From Fodinibacter sp963834965 (lineage in GTDB: Bacteria; Actinomycetota; Actinomycetes; Actinomycetales; Dermatophilaceae), in NCBI GenBank assembly GCA_963834965.1, contig CAWIEI010000014.1, positions 1 to 64,000 on the forward strand: DNA of 64,000 nt, in the 5' to 3' direction. Each line of letters starts with the position of its first letter. Position 1 is the first letter of the stretch. A program made the translations under genes and the position numbers. Shown here in pieces: positions 9,080 to 16,676 of the stretch. Under the pieces are notes generated by a model, which saw only the letters and a program-made list of their open reading frames with translations, did no database searches and was not told where the DNA came from.

Positions 9080-10306
9080 TCAGCCGGCCGCGAGCGCCTC
9101 GCCGACGCTGCGCAGCCCCTCGAGGTCGTGGATGTCGGTCGCGCTCGCGGGGACCGTCGACAGCCGCACGCCCGGGTGGCCCGCCACGAACCGGCGCACG
9201 TGCCCCTCGTGCCGGGTGGCCACCGCGGCGAGGTCGGCGTGCAGGCGCAGCAGCGCCGAGGTGAGGCCGGCGAGGTCGTCGTCACCGGCATCCGGCGACG
9301 CGGTGGGGTCCTCGAGCTGCTCGGCGGCGGCGGCCGCGCGGCTGCCGCTCAGCGCCGGGGCGGCGAGCGTCTGCATCCGGTTCACGACGACGCCGGCCAG
9401 CGGCATCCCCTCGCTCTCGAGCCGGTCGACGAAGTAGGCCGCCTCCCGCAGGGCGTCGCGCTCGGGTGCCGCGACGACCACGAATGCGGTGGCGGGCTCC
9501 TTGAGCAGGGCGTAGGTGACGTCGGCGCGCTCGCGGAAGCCGCCGAACATGGTGTCGAGCGCTGCGACGAAGGTCTGCACGTCGGCGAGCAGCTGGCCCC
9601 CGAGCACCTTGGAGACGGTGGCCGCGGTGATGGTGGCGCCGACCGAGAACACCTTGAGGTAGGCCCGGCCGCCGGCGCGGGCCGGTGCCGTGAGCAGCCG
9701 GATGAAGCGCCCGTCGAGGAACGAGCCGAGCCGCTTGGGGGCGTCGAGGAAGTCGAGCGCGGAGCGCGACGGAGGGGTGTCGACGACGATGAGGTCCCAG
9801 GTGCCCTCGCGCTCGGCCTCGGCGCGCAGCTGGCCGAGCTTCTCCATCGCCATGTACTCCTGGGTGCCCGCGAACGAGCTGGAGACCGACTGGTAGAAGG
9901 GGTTGGCCAGGATCTGGGCGGCCTTGTCGGGGGTGGAGTGCGCCTCGACCACCTCGTCGAAGGTGCGCTTCATGTCGAGCATCATCGCGTGCAGCGACCC
10001 ACCGCCGGCCTCGCCGATACCGGCCACCGGGCGGGGGGTGTTGTCGAGCTCGGTGAGTCCGAGCGACTGCGCCAGACGGCGCGCGGGGTCGATGGTGAGC
10101 ACGACCACCTTGCGACCTGCCTCGGCGGCGCGCAGGCCGAGAGCGGCTGCGGTGGTGGTCTTGCCGACGCCACCGGACCCGCAGCAGACGATGATGCCGG
10201 TGGCCTGGTCAGCCAGCAGGGCGTCGATGCCGATGTCCTGGGGGGCGGTGCGTGCCTCTTGCGCGGCCCGGGAGGAGCGCGCGGTGCTGCCGGAGCGGGC
10301 GGCCAT
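9080..10306 (-). CDS. ArsA-like ATPase, Rv3680 type
   Basis: A 408-residue deviant-Walker P-loop ATPase of the ArsA/GET3 class. The Walker A GSGGVGKTT lies at about 43-51, switch-like LTIDPARRLAQSLG follows, and VVDTPPSRSALDFLDAP is the DTPP motif. The N-terminal 30 residues are Ala/Arg-rich and probably disordered. It overlaps the upstream ATPase gene by one base (ATG/TGA junction at 10306), so both are co-translated and likely form a heteromeric complex. The Rv3679-Rv3680 pair of M. tuberculosis has the same arrangement and has been linked to anaerobic, glycerol-related metabolism. No arsenical pump is nearby, so an arsenite role is unlikely. Confidence 0.88.
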   Translation of the reverse strand: MAARSGSTARSSRAAQEARTAPQDIGIDALLADQATGIIVCCGSGGVGKTTTAAALGLRAAEAGRKVVVLTIDPARRLAQSLGLTELDNTPRPVAGIGEAGGGSLHAMMLDMKRTFDEVVEAHSTPDKAAQILANPFYQSVSSSFAGTQEYMAMEKLGQLRAEAEREGTWDLIVVDTPPSRSALDFLDAPKRLGSFLDGRFIRLLTAPARAGGRAYLKVFSVGATITAATVSKVLGGQLLADVQTFVAALDTMFGGFRERADVTYALLKEPATAFVVVAAPERDALREAAYFVDRLESEGMPLAGVVVNRMQTLAAPALSGSRAAAAAEQLEDPTASPDAGDDDLAGLTSALLRLHADLAAVATRHEGHVRRFVAGHPGVRLSTVPASATDIHDLEGLRSVGEALAAG

Positions 10307-11328
10307 CAGCGCACCCCCTGCGCGAGCAGCTCGTCGGCGAGCACGGCGATGCCGCCGTCCTCGATGCCCTGGGCCAGCACCGGCAGGCTCAGGGTGGGCA
10401 GCCCCTGCGAGGCGACCTCGTCGGTCAGCGACCGCTCGAGCTCGACCCGCTCGGCGTGGTCGTGCGCCTCGCTCAGCAGGCCGCTTACCGTCTTGGCGGC
10501 CGCGCGCACCCCCACGGCGGCGAGGTCGTCGCGCACCCGGGCCGCCACCCGCTGCGGCTCCGCGGCCGCGGTGTCGAGCAGCGCCTCGTCGACCAGTGGC
10601 TCGCGCACCTGGTTGACGATGACGGTGCCGAGGCCGAACCCGGCATCCGACAGCTCGCCGATGGCGTCGACGGTCTCCTGCACCGGCATCTCCTCGAGCA
10701 GGGTCACCACGTGCACCACGCTCTGCCGGTCGCGCAGCATCCGGGTGATCGACTCGGCCTGGCTGTGGATCGGGCCCATCCGGGCGAGGTCAGCCACCTG
10801 CACGTTGACGTTGAGGAAGCGGGTGATCCGGCCGGTGGGGGGCGCGTCGAGCACCACGGCATCCCAGGCCTTGGGGCCCTGGTGGCGGCCCTTGCCGGTG
10901 GTGCGGCCGACCGCCTCGTAGACCTTGCCGATGAGCAGCACGTCGCGCACGCCGGGGGCGATGGTGGTCGCGAAGTCGATGACGCCCATCCGCTCCAGCG
11001 CCCCGCCGGCCCGGCCGAGCTTGTAGAAGAGCTGGAGGTACTCGAGCAGCGCGGCCTTCGCGTCGACCGAGATGCCCCACACCTCGCCACCCCCGGCGTG
11101 GCTGACCAGGCGCACCTCCTCGATGCCGAGTGGCGGCACGTCGAAGGTCTGGCTGATGCCCTGGCGGCCCTCGACCTCGGCGATCAGCACCCGCTTGCCC
11201 TGGCGGGAGAGGGCCAGCGCGAGGGCCGACGCCACGGTCGTCTTGCCGACGCCACCCTTGCCGGTGACCACGTGCAGGCGCACGCCGTCCATGGCGCGCG
11301 AGAGGGGAGGGGTGGCCACGGCATCCAC
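10306..11328 (-). CDS. ArsA-like ATPase, Rv3679 type
   Basis: A 340-residue P-loop ATPase, the first gene of a two-gene operon with the ATPase at 9080-10306. The Walker A GKGGVGKTT lies at residues 23-31, and VVLDAPPTGRITRFLN gives the DAPPTG switch that in ArsA/GET3 proteins follows the second aspartate. The family binds as a pseudo-symmetric dimer, so this subunit and the next may pair. The start could be residue 1 (ATG 11328) or the internal ATG at residue 13 (MDGVRLHVV), which sits closer to the P-loop as in relatives. It is cytoplasmic with no metal-binding cysteine cluster visible. The alpha/beta hydrolase gene lies 62 bp upstream on the same strand. Confidence 0.88.
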   Translation of the reverse strand: MDAVATPPLSRAMDGVRLHVVTGKGGVGKTTVASALALALSRQGKRVLIAEVEGRQGISQTFDVPPLGIEEVRLVSHAGGGEVWGISVDAKAALLEYLQLFYKLGRAGGALERMGVIDFATTIAPGVRDVLLIGKVYEAVGRTTGKGRHQGPKAWDAVVLDAPPTGRITRFLNVNVQVADLARMGPIHSQAESITRMLRDRQSVVHVVTLLEEMPVQETVDAIGELSDAGFGLGTVIVNQVREPLVDEALLDTAAAEPQRVAARVRDDLAAVGVRAAAKTVSGLLSEAHDHAERVELERSLTDEVASQGLPTLSLPVLAQGIEDGGIAVLADELLAQGVR

Positions 11329-11390
11329 CCTAAAGGGGGTGGCGACACGGCCCGGATGCCGCCCGTCGCACCTTCGACGGCGGCGCTGCC

Positions 11391-12167
11391 TCAGTGCGTG
11401 GTGAGGGTGAGCTCCTCGATCTCGGCGAGCACGAGGAGGTAGGCGCTGCTGTCGGGGTCGATGACGTCGAAGTGGTCGGCGCCCCGGGCGACGGCGGTGC
11501 GCAACGGCTCGCCGGGGCCGCGCGAGGCGACGTAGGAGTCGATGACCTCCGCCGGGACGACGTCGTCGAGCTCGCCGGTGACGATGACCGCCGGGCGGGT
11601 GAGCCGCTGGCGGGCGGGGTCGGCATCGGCCCAGGCGTCGGGTGACTCGTCGGGGGTGGCGCCGAGCAGCGCGCGCGCGGCGTTGTTGCTGAGGCCGAGC
11701 CGGTCGACCGCTGCGAGGTCGGCGGCGGGGGCGAGCGCGACGACGCCGGTGACCCAGGGCGCGTGGTCGCCGGAGGCGAGCCAGAGCACCAGGTGGCCGC
11801 CGGCGGAGTGGCCGACCACGACGACCCGGTCGGGCAGGTGGGTGTCGGCGTGCACGGACTCGAGGCGAGCCAGCACCGCGGCGGCGGTGCCGGGCCAGCC
11901 GCCGCCCGGCATCCCGATGCGGGGGTACTCGAGGTTGGCCACGTGGAAGCCGTCGCGGGCCAGCGCCTCGGCCAGCGGGTTGTTGTGCGTGCGGTCGTAC
12001 TGCTCACGCCAGAAGCCCCCGTGCACCAGGGCGACGGTGACGTGCCGGGCCCGCCCGGGGGTCGGCTCCCACACGTCGTACACGTCGGTCTGCAGCGGGC
12101 CGGTGACCTCGGTGCGGTCGGGCGGGCGGGCGCTGCGCGCCATGATGCCGGGGTCGTCGTCGCTCAT
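11391..12167 (-). CDS. Alpha/beta hydrolase, esterase-like
   Basis: A 258-residue single-domain alpha/beta hydrolase. The oxyanion strand VALVHGGFW is followed by nucleophile S121 in VVGHSAGGH, acid D201 or D202 in VTGELDDVVP, and H232 in GADHFDVID. The HGGFW motif resembles kynurenine formamidase-like and BD-FAE/esterase-lipase proteins, so a small ester or formamide substrate is possible. ATG at 12167 is preceded by GGCGGAG and lies on the far side of the divergent DUF4177 gene start, so a longer in-frame extension was rejected. It is not part of the Rv3672-Rv3682 synteny as I know it, so it appears inserted between the ATPase pair and RidA. Confidence 0.82.
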   Translation of the reverse strand: MSDDDPGIMARSARPPDRTEVTGPLQTDVYDVWEPTPGRARHVTVALVHGGFWREQYDRTHNNPLAEALARDGFHVANLEYPRIGMPGGGWPGTAAAVLARLESVHADTHLPDRVVVVGHSAGGHLVLWLASGDHAPWVTGVVALAPAADLAAVDRLGLSNNAARALLGATPDESPDAWADADPARQRLTRPAVIVTGELDDVVPAEVIDSYVASRGPGEPLRTAVARGADHFDVIDPDSSAYLLVLAEIEELTLTTH

Positions 12168-12213
12168 CTCCGCCACGGTAGCGGCCGGGTGCGACGGCGC
12201 TAGGGTGACGGGC

Positions 12214-12366
12214 ATGACGAAGTACGAGTACGCCACGGTGCCGCTGATCGTGCACGCCACCAAGCAGATCCTCGACCAGTGGGGTGAGGACGGCTGGGAG
12301 CTCGTGCAGGTCCTGGTCATGCCCGAGGGCAACCTCGTGGCCTACCTCAAGCGCCCGAGGGCCTGA
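12214..12366 (+). CDS. Small DUF4177-like protein
   Basis: A 50-residue protein starting MTKYEYATVPL and ending YLKRPRA. The pattern KYEYxTVPL, then DQWGxDGWELVQV, then NLVAYLKRP is the common DUF4177 form in actinobacteria. It has no membrane segment and no known biochemical role. The ATG at 12214 comes 46 bp after the divergent hydrolase start. The stop is only 3 bp before the GTG of the RidA gene, so the two are surely co-transcribed. It can be missed by gene callers because of its length. Confidence 0.85.
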   Translation: MTKYEYATVPLIVHATKQILDQWGEDGWELVQVLVMPEGNLVAYLKRPRA

Positions 12367-12369
12367 GCC

Positions 12370-12843
12370 GTGGGTGAGGTCGAGCAGCGGCTGGCCGGGC
12401 TCGGGCTGGTCGTGCCCGAGCTGGTGCCGCCGGTCGCCGCCTACGTGCCGGCCGTGCTCGACGGCTCGCGGGTCTACGTCTCGGGCCAGCTGCCGATGGT
12501 GCAGGGGTCGATGCCCGAGACCGGGCGGGTCGGCGAGGGTCCGGGCCTGGTGTCGCCGGAGCGCGCCAAGGAGCTCGCCGCCTTCTGCGCCCTGAACGTC
12601 ATCGCCGCCGTGAAGTCGGTGGTCGGTGACCTCGACCGGGTCGAGCAGGTGGTCAAGGTCGTGGGGTTCGTGGCGTCCGACCCCTCGTTCACCGGCCAGC
12701 CCGGGGTCGTCAACGGTGCCTCCGAGCTGTTCGCGGCGGCGTTCGGGTCCGCGGGGGTGCACGCCCGATCGGCCGTGGGCGTCCTCGCCCTGCCCCTCGA
12801 CGCGCCGGTCGAGGTCGAGGCCATCGTGCACGTGCGGGACTGA
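12370..12843 (+). CDS. RidA/YjgF-family protein
   Basis: A 157-residue RidA-fold protein of the class with a short N-terminal extension. YVSGQLPMVQGSMP is the usual Y(V/I)SGQ segment, and PSFTGQPGVVNGASELF with AVGVLALPLDAPVEVEAIV matches the C-terminal half. The arginine expected for enamine/imine hydrolysis in true RidA (an R-x-x-x near IPL) is replaced: the strand reads ARSAVGVLALP, so deaminase activity is uncertain. Start GTG 12370 follows the DUF4177 stop by 3 bp. Rv3678c occupies the same place in M. tuberculosis. It may deal with reactive imines or an unrelated ligand. Confidence 0.85.
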   Translation: MGEVEQRLAGLGLVVPELVPPVAAYVPAVLDGSRVYVSGQLPMVQGSMPETGRVGEGPGLVSPERAKELAAFCALNVIAAVKSVVGDLDRVEQVVKVVGFVASDPSFTGQPGVVNGASELFAAAFGSAGVHARSAVGVLALPLDAPVEVEAIVHVRD

Positions 12844-12849
12844 CCGCCC

Positions 12850-13674
12850 GTGGGCGGTGAGGGGCCTGCGGACCGCGCGGGTCGGGGGCCTGCCGACCGC
12901 GCGGGTGGGGGGCCTGCGGACCGCGCGGGCACGGCATCCGGGCGGGTTGCGGCGGATGCCGTGGGCGAGCGTCGCGTCGTCGACCACCCGATCTCGCGCG
13001 ACCCCGGGTTGGGGGCGCGGGCTGGCGCGTGGCTGGCGTCGACCGACCGGGCGGTGGCCGAGCCACGGGGCGCGTCGACGGTGATGCTGGTGCGCGACGG
13101 GCTTCTTGGGCCTGAGGTCTTCGTGCAGCGGCGGGTGGCGACCATGGCGTTCGCGCCGTCGACGGTGGTGTTTCCCGGTGGTGGTATCGACCCCGCCGAC
13201 GCTGCCCTACCGGTGACGACCCCCGGTCTGGCCGAGCTCGCGCTTGCGATGGGGGCGTCGGTCGAGGTGGCCGCGCCGTACGCCGCGGCGGCCGTGCGCG
13301 AGGTCGAGGAGGAGTGTGGGGTGCGCCTGACGGTCGCCGACCTGCGCGGGCGGGCGCACTGGGTGACGCCGGAGTTCGAGCCGCGGCGCTACGACACGTG
13401 GATCCTCGCCGCGGGGATGCCGGCCGGCCAGGAGGCGCGTGGGACGACGACGGAGTCCGACCACAGTGCGTGGGTGCGGCCGGGCGACCTGCTTTCTCGG
13501 CACGCGGCCGGCGAGGTGCGGATGCTGCCGCCCACGGTGGTGTCGCTGGAAGAGCTGGCCGAGTTCGCTTCTGCAGCAGCCTTCCTCGCCGACCGGCCGC
13601 GGGTGGCGAAGGTGCTGCCCGTGCTGGTCGTCGGTGCCGACGGCGAGCCGGTGCTCCGCACCGAGATGCCCTGA
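12850..13674 (+). CDS. NUDIX hydrolase, NUDT19-like layout
   Basis: A 274-residue protein. The Nudix elements are split: glycines 111-113 in VVFPGGGID and the helix R151-EVEEECG158. The gap of about 35 residues is longer than in the standard Gx5Ex7REUxEExGU box, as in the NUDT19/RP2p CoA-type group. The first 30 residues are three copies of GPADRAG encoded by a 24-bp tandem repeat. A GTG at 12961 (residue 38, VGERRVVDHP) is therefore a credible true start and the long start should be treated with caution. The gene follows RidA by 6 bp, forming a DUF4177-RidA-NUDIX operon. The likely substrate is an acyl-CoA or nucleotide diphosphate. Confidence 0.8.
   Translation: MGGEGPADRAGRGPADRAGGGPADRAGTASGRVAADAVGERRVVDHPISRDPGLGARAGAWLASTDRAVAEPRGASTVMLVRDGLLGPEVFVQRRVATMAFAPSTVVFPGGGIDPADAALPVTTPGLAELALAMGASVEVAAPYAAAAVREVEEECGVRLTVADLRGRAHWVTPEFEPRRYDTWILAAGMPAGQEARGTTTESDHSAWVRPGDLLSRHAAGEVRMLPPTVVSLEELAEFASAAAFLADRPRVAKVLPVLVVGADGEPVLRTEMP
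12861..12932 (+). repeat. 24-bp tandem repeat, three copies
   Basis: Units at 12861-12884, 12885-12908 and 12909-12932 share GGGGCCTGCGGACCGCGCGG with two to four differences. They encode GPADRAG(R/G/T) at the proposed N-terminus of the NUDIX protein. Slippage could change the length between strains. Confidence 0.9.
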
Positions 13675-13701
13675 CCGTTGACCGTGGAGGTCCCCGCCGC
13701 G

Positions 13702-13850
13702 CCTACGGACGGACAAACGAGGGTGCGAACCGGGCTGCCCCGCACGAGCCCGAGCGGTCAGGAGTCGTTTGTCCGTCCGTGGGAGCGACGAAGCTGGCTG
13801 CCCTGCACGACGCCGAGCGGTCAGGGGGCGTTTGCCCGTCCATGCGAGCG
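13702..13850. repeat. Palindromic repeat element A, left of the first DUF559 gene
   Basis: A perfect 16-bp inverted repeat has arms at 13705-13720 (ACGGACGGACAAACGA) and 13765-13780. The right half also belongs to a 63-bp tandem repeat: 13727-13787 matches 13790-13850 at 51 of 61 positions. The second tandem copy contains the stop codon of the DUF559 gene (13821-13823). The left arm with its CCT prefix recurs at 14812-14829 on the other side of the gene. Confidence 0.85.
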
Positions 13851-14750
13851 CGAGGGCGGGTCGCCGGGCACACGGCCTTCCCGGACCTCGCGCCAGGACC
13901 GCAGGGTCCAACGAACCCACGGCTGGTCACCCATGACGTCCTCGAACGCGTAGCGCAGCGAGGAGTAGCCGAAGACGGCGAACTCGGTGTGCCGCCGGCA
14001 GTCCTTGCGCAGGCCTTTGCGGGTGCCGTGGTGCTCGAAGCCCTCGGCCTCAACCACCAGCAGCATCTCCTCGCTGCCCAGATCGACGATGGCATACATC
14101 CCGGGCGCCGAGAGCTCGAGCTGGGGCGCCAGGTCGAATCCTTCTTCGATGCACAGCGCGCGGAGCACCGACTCGAAGGGGTTGGCCGCACGCCTGCTGG
14201 CATGGGCGGCGACCCGACGCAGCTGTCGGGCGCCCGGGCCGACAGCGCCATCGGCTGCCGCGAGCAGCTCTGCCTTGCTGACGTCGCGGGCGCGAAGCGC
14301 GGAGTCCGCGACCGCCAGGGCCTCGTCGAACGGGAGTGCTCGAGCGCAGTCGACCACCGTGCGCAGAGGGACGGTCACGCCGTGGCGCACGTCGGCAGGG
14401 CGCAGATTTGCGTGGTGCGGACGAACCCCGACGCGCTGCGTGTCGCGAAGGCGACGATTGCGCGGCACCGTGATCCACGCGGCATCCGGCACGATCTTGA
14501 CCTTCCATCCGTGGTGCACCGCCGCGCTGAGGTGCGACAGGGCCGCGCTGCGCGACTGCGCGAGGGCCAGTTGGGCAGCAGTGGACGGCAGCACGTAGCG
14601 GCCCTTGGTGGCGCGGATGATCGTGCCGTCGTCGACGGACCGGCGGATGAGCCGGGCGGGGTGAGCTGCTCGGAGCTCGCTCCACACCGTGACGCCACCG
14701 AGGCGGATGACCGTCTCCGCCACGTCCTTCGTGACCCACCGCTTTCGCAC
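13821..14750 (-). CDS. DUF559 nuclease-fold protein with N-terminal winged-helix-like domain
   Basis: A 309-residue protein. The N-terminal 70 residues (LIRRSVDDGTIIRATKGRYV) resemble the AbiEi-type winged-helix antitoxin domain. The C-terminal part has DUF559/Vsr-like features: NPFESVLRALCIEEGFDL, YAIVDLGSEEMLLVVEAEGFEHHG, then DCRRHTEFAVFGYSSLRY. In canonical DUF559 this is DxxxxxxxLxxExDGxxxH; here VVEAEGFEHH replaces ExDG..H, so metal binding may persist. Such genes are frequent in actinobacteria and have no proven function. It interrupts the conserved block between NUDIX and the MBL hydrolase and is bracketed by elements A and B, suggesting it arrived as a unit. The start is ATG at 14750, 62 bp inside element B. 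Confidence 0.75.
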   Translation of the reverse strand: MRKRWVTKDVAETVIRLGGVTVWSELRAAHPARLIRRSVDDGTIIRATKGRYVLPSTAAQLALAQSRSAALSHLSAAVHHGWKVKIVPDAAWITVPRNRRLRDTQRVGVRPHHANLRPADVRHGVTVPLRTVVDCARALPFDEALAVADSALRARDVSKAELLAAADGAVGPGARQLRRVAAHASRRAANPFESVLRALCIEEGFDLAPQLELSAPGMYAIVDLGSEEMLLVVEAEGFEHHGTRKGLRKDCRRHTEFAVFGYSSLRYAFEDVMGDQPWVRWTLRSWREVREGRVPGDPPSRSHGRANAP

Positions 14751-14811
14751 CGCCCCATCGTGGCGCGGCCAGCGGGTGGCTCGCTGGCGTCATCCACAGG
14801 CTTCGAGCGTT

Positions 14812-14904
14812 CCTACGGACGGACAAACGGGCGCGGACGCCAGCCCGCTCGTGCGTGTTCCGCCTTGATTGCGTCGTTCGCCGAGCCCGTTGTCCGTCCG
14901 TGGG
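14812..14904. repeat. Palindromic repeat element B, right of the first DUF559 gene
   Basis: Arms at 14815-14832 (ACGGACGGACAAACGGGC) and 14885-14901 are inverted copies with one base missing in the right arm. The 18-bp CCTACGGACGGACAAACG at 14812-14829 is identical to 13702-13719 in element A and in the same orientation. The 52-bp centre differs from that of element A. Confidence 0.85.
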
Positions 14905-15001
14905 TGCGGTCGCGACGATGCTGGGGGGCTGGCCATCGTGGTCGCGTGGAGGGCGACGCCGAGCCTGCATGAGGGGGGGGTGCCACGGCATACTCGGGCG
15001 G

Positions 15002-15814
15002 GTGACCGCCACCCCGCCGCCGTCGGTGACCGCCCCGTGGGCCGGGGGCGACATCACCGCCCGGGCCCACTGCGTGCTCGCGCCGAACCCCGGCCCGATG
15101 ACGCTCGACGGCACCAACACCTGGGTGCTGCTCGAGCCGGGCTCCACCGAGGCGGTCGTCATCGACCCCGGCCCGCTCGACGACGGACACCTCGCCGCCG
15201 TGCTGCAGGTCGTGCAGGAGCGCGGCGCCCGGGTGGCCGAGACGGTGCTCACCCACGGCCACCACGACCACGCCGAGGGCGCGCCCCGGTTCGCCGAGCT
15301 CACGGGCACCCGGGTGCGCGCGGTCGGTCCCGGCCACGACGACCTGCACGACGGTGACGTCGTGGCCACCGGCGGCCTCGAGCTGCGGGTGGTGGCCACC
15401 CCCGGCCACACCTCCGACTCGATCTCCTTCGCGCTGCCCGCCGACAACGCCCTGCTCACCGGCGACACGGTGCTCGGCCGCGGCACCACCGTCGTCGCCC
15501 ACCCCGACGGCGAGCTGGCCGCCTACCTCGACTCGCTCGAGCGCATCCGCGCACTCACCGGTGACGGCTCGGTCGTGCGCATCCTGCCCGGGCACGGCCC
15601 GGTGGTGCCGGATGCCGCCGCGATGGTCGCGTTCTACCGCGTGCACCGCGCCGAGCGCCTCGAGCAGGTGCGCCAGGCGCTCGCCGACGGCGCGGCATCC
15701 GAGGCGGACCCGGTGGAGGGGGTGCTGCGGCGCGTCTACGCCGACGTGCCGTCAGCGGTGTGGCCCGCGGCGCGGCTGTCGATCCGGGCACAGCTCGACT
15801 ACCTGTCGCGCTGA
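15002..15814 (+). CDS. MBL-fold metallo-hydrolase, Rv3677c type
   Basis: A 270-residue metallo-beta-lactamase-fold hydrolase. Zinc motif THGHHDHAEG gives HxHxDH; the later ligands are the histidine in VVATPGHTSDSI, the aspartate in LLTGDTVLG and a C-terminal histidine in RILPGHGP. The order and the LACTB2-like helical tail (YRVHRAERLEQV) suggest a glyoxalase II- or LACTB2-like enzyme, with nuclease or thioester hydrolysis both possible. GTG 15002 was chosen because residues upstream are low-quality and lie in the repeat-rich spacer. In M. tuberculosis Rv3677c sits between the RidA gene and crp; here element B and the DUF559 gene separate it from NUDIX. Confidence 0.87.
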   Translation: MTATPPPSVTAPWAGGDITARAHCVLAPNPGPMTLDGTNTWVLLEPGSTEAVVIDPGPLDDGHLAAVLQVVQERGARVAETVLTHGHHDHAEGAPRFAELTGTRVRAVGPGHDDLHDGDVVATGGLELRVVATPGHTSDSISFALPADNALLTGDTVLGRGTTVVAHPDGELAAYLDSLERIRALTGDGSVVRILPGHGPVVPDAAAMVAFYRVHRAERLEQVRQALADGAASEADPVEGVLRRVYADVPSAVWPAARLSIRAQLDYLSR

Positions 15815-15824
15815 ACCCGGATGC

Positions 15825-15876
15825 CGTGCCGCTGCGGTCAGCGGGCGTGATGTCGTGCCGCTGCGGTCAGCGGGCG
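15825..15876. repeat. 23-bp direct repeat across the crp stop codon
   Basis: The same 23 bases (CGTGCCGCTGCGGTCAGCGG followed by GCG) occur at 15825-15847 and 15854-15876. The second copy contains the crp stop codon (15867-15869), so the tail of crp is duplicated just beyond its end. Confidence 0.85.
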
Positions 15877-16544
15877 CGGCGCTTGAGCCGCTCGACGTCC
15901 ATGAGCAGCACCGCGCGGGCCTCGAGGCGCAGCCAGCCGCGTGAGGCGAAGTCGGCCAGGGCCTTGTTGACGGTCTCGCGGGAGGCGCCGACCAGCTGGG
16001 CGAGCTCTTCCTGGGTGAGGTCGTGGGCCACGAGCAGCCCCTCGTCGACCGGACGCCCGAAGCGGGCGGCGAGGTCGAGCAGCGCCTTGGCGACGCGGCC
16101 GGGGACGTCGGTGAAGACGAGGTCGGCGAGCACCTCGTTGGTGCGGCGCAACCGGCGGGCCAGGGCGGCCAGCAGGGTCGAGGCCACGCCCGGGCGGGTC
16201 GCGAGGAACTCCTTGAGCTGCTCGTGGCCCATCGAGACGACCTGCGTCTCGGCGACCGCGGTGGCGGTGGCGGTGCGGGGGCCGGGGTCGAACAGCGACA
16301 GCTCGCCGAACATCTCGCCCGGGCCGAGGATGGCCAGGAGGTTCTCGCGGCCGTCACTGCTGGTGCGGCCGAGCTTGATCTTGCCCTCGCCGATGACGTA
16401 GAGGCGGTCGCCCTGGTCGCCCTCGTGGAAGAGGATGTCGCCGCGCTCGAGGCGCGAGGGGCTCATGGTCGCGATGAGCGACTCCGCCATCTGGTCGTCG
16501 AGGGCAGCGAACAGGGGAGCTCTGCGTACGACGTCGTGATCCAC
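15867..16544 (-). CDS. crp: CRP/FNR-family cAMP receptor protein
   Basis: A 225-residue global regulator. The cyclic-nucleotide pocket reads GEMFGELSLFDPGPRTATA at about 76-94, with the E and R-T residues that contact cAMP. The helix-turn-helix, about 176-199, contains LTQEELAQLVGASRETVNKA. Long stretches (FTDVPGRVAK, LTQEELAQLVGASRETVNKA) are nearly those of M. tuberculosis Rv3676 and its GlxR/Crp relatives. The start is GTG 16544, giving VDHDVVRRAP and the usual length. It is divergent from nth across 132 bp, as at Rv3676/Rv3674c. Its consensus, TGTGA-N6-TCACA, has a candidate match upstream of the pyrophosphatase gene. Confidence 0.95.
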   Translation of the reverse strand: MDHDVVRRAPLFAALDDQMAESLIATMSPSRLERGDILFHEGDQGDRLYVIGEGKIKLGRTSSDGRENLLAILGPGEMFGELSLFDPGPRTATATAVAETQVVSMGHEQLKEFLATRPGVASTLLAALARRLRRTNEVLADLVFTDVPGRVAKALLDLAARFGRPVDEGLLVAHDLTQEELAQLVGASRETVNKALADFASRGWLRLEARAVLLMDVERLKRRAR

Positions 16545-16676
16545 GCGGCACAGTGTGCCAGAGAACACAGTCGGTGCGCGGGGGGTGGGGACACGTGCGG
16601 CGGGCGACCGGCATCCGGACGGGGTGGCGGAAGCGCAGGTGGGTGGGCCGTCGGACCGTCGCCCTAGGCTGGCGCC

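Noticed and set aside
9080..11328. Arsenite efflux system
   Set aside because: The two ArsA-like ATPases lack nearby arsB, arsC or arsR genes and match the Rv3679-Rv3680 pair instead.
12850..12960. Functional N-terminal repeat domain of the NUDIX protein
   Set aside because: The three GPADRAG copies come from a 24-bp tandem repeat and a good alternative GTG start lies just after them, so the repeats may not be translated.
13821..14750. Type IV toxin-antitoxin pair (AbiEi antitoxin with AbiEii toxin)
   Set aside because: The N-terminal domain resembles AbiEi, but there is no AbiEii-like nucleotidyltransferase gene next to it.
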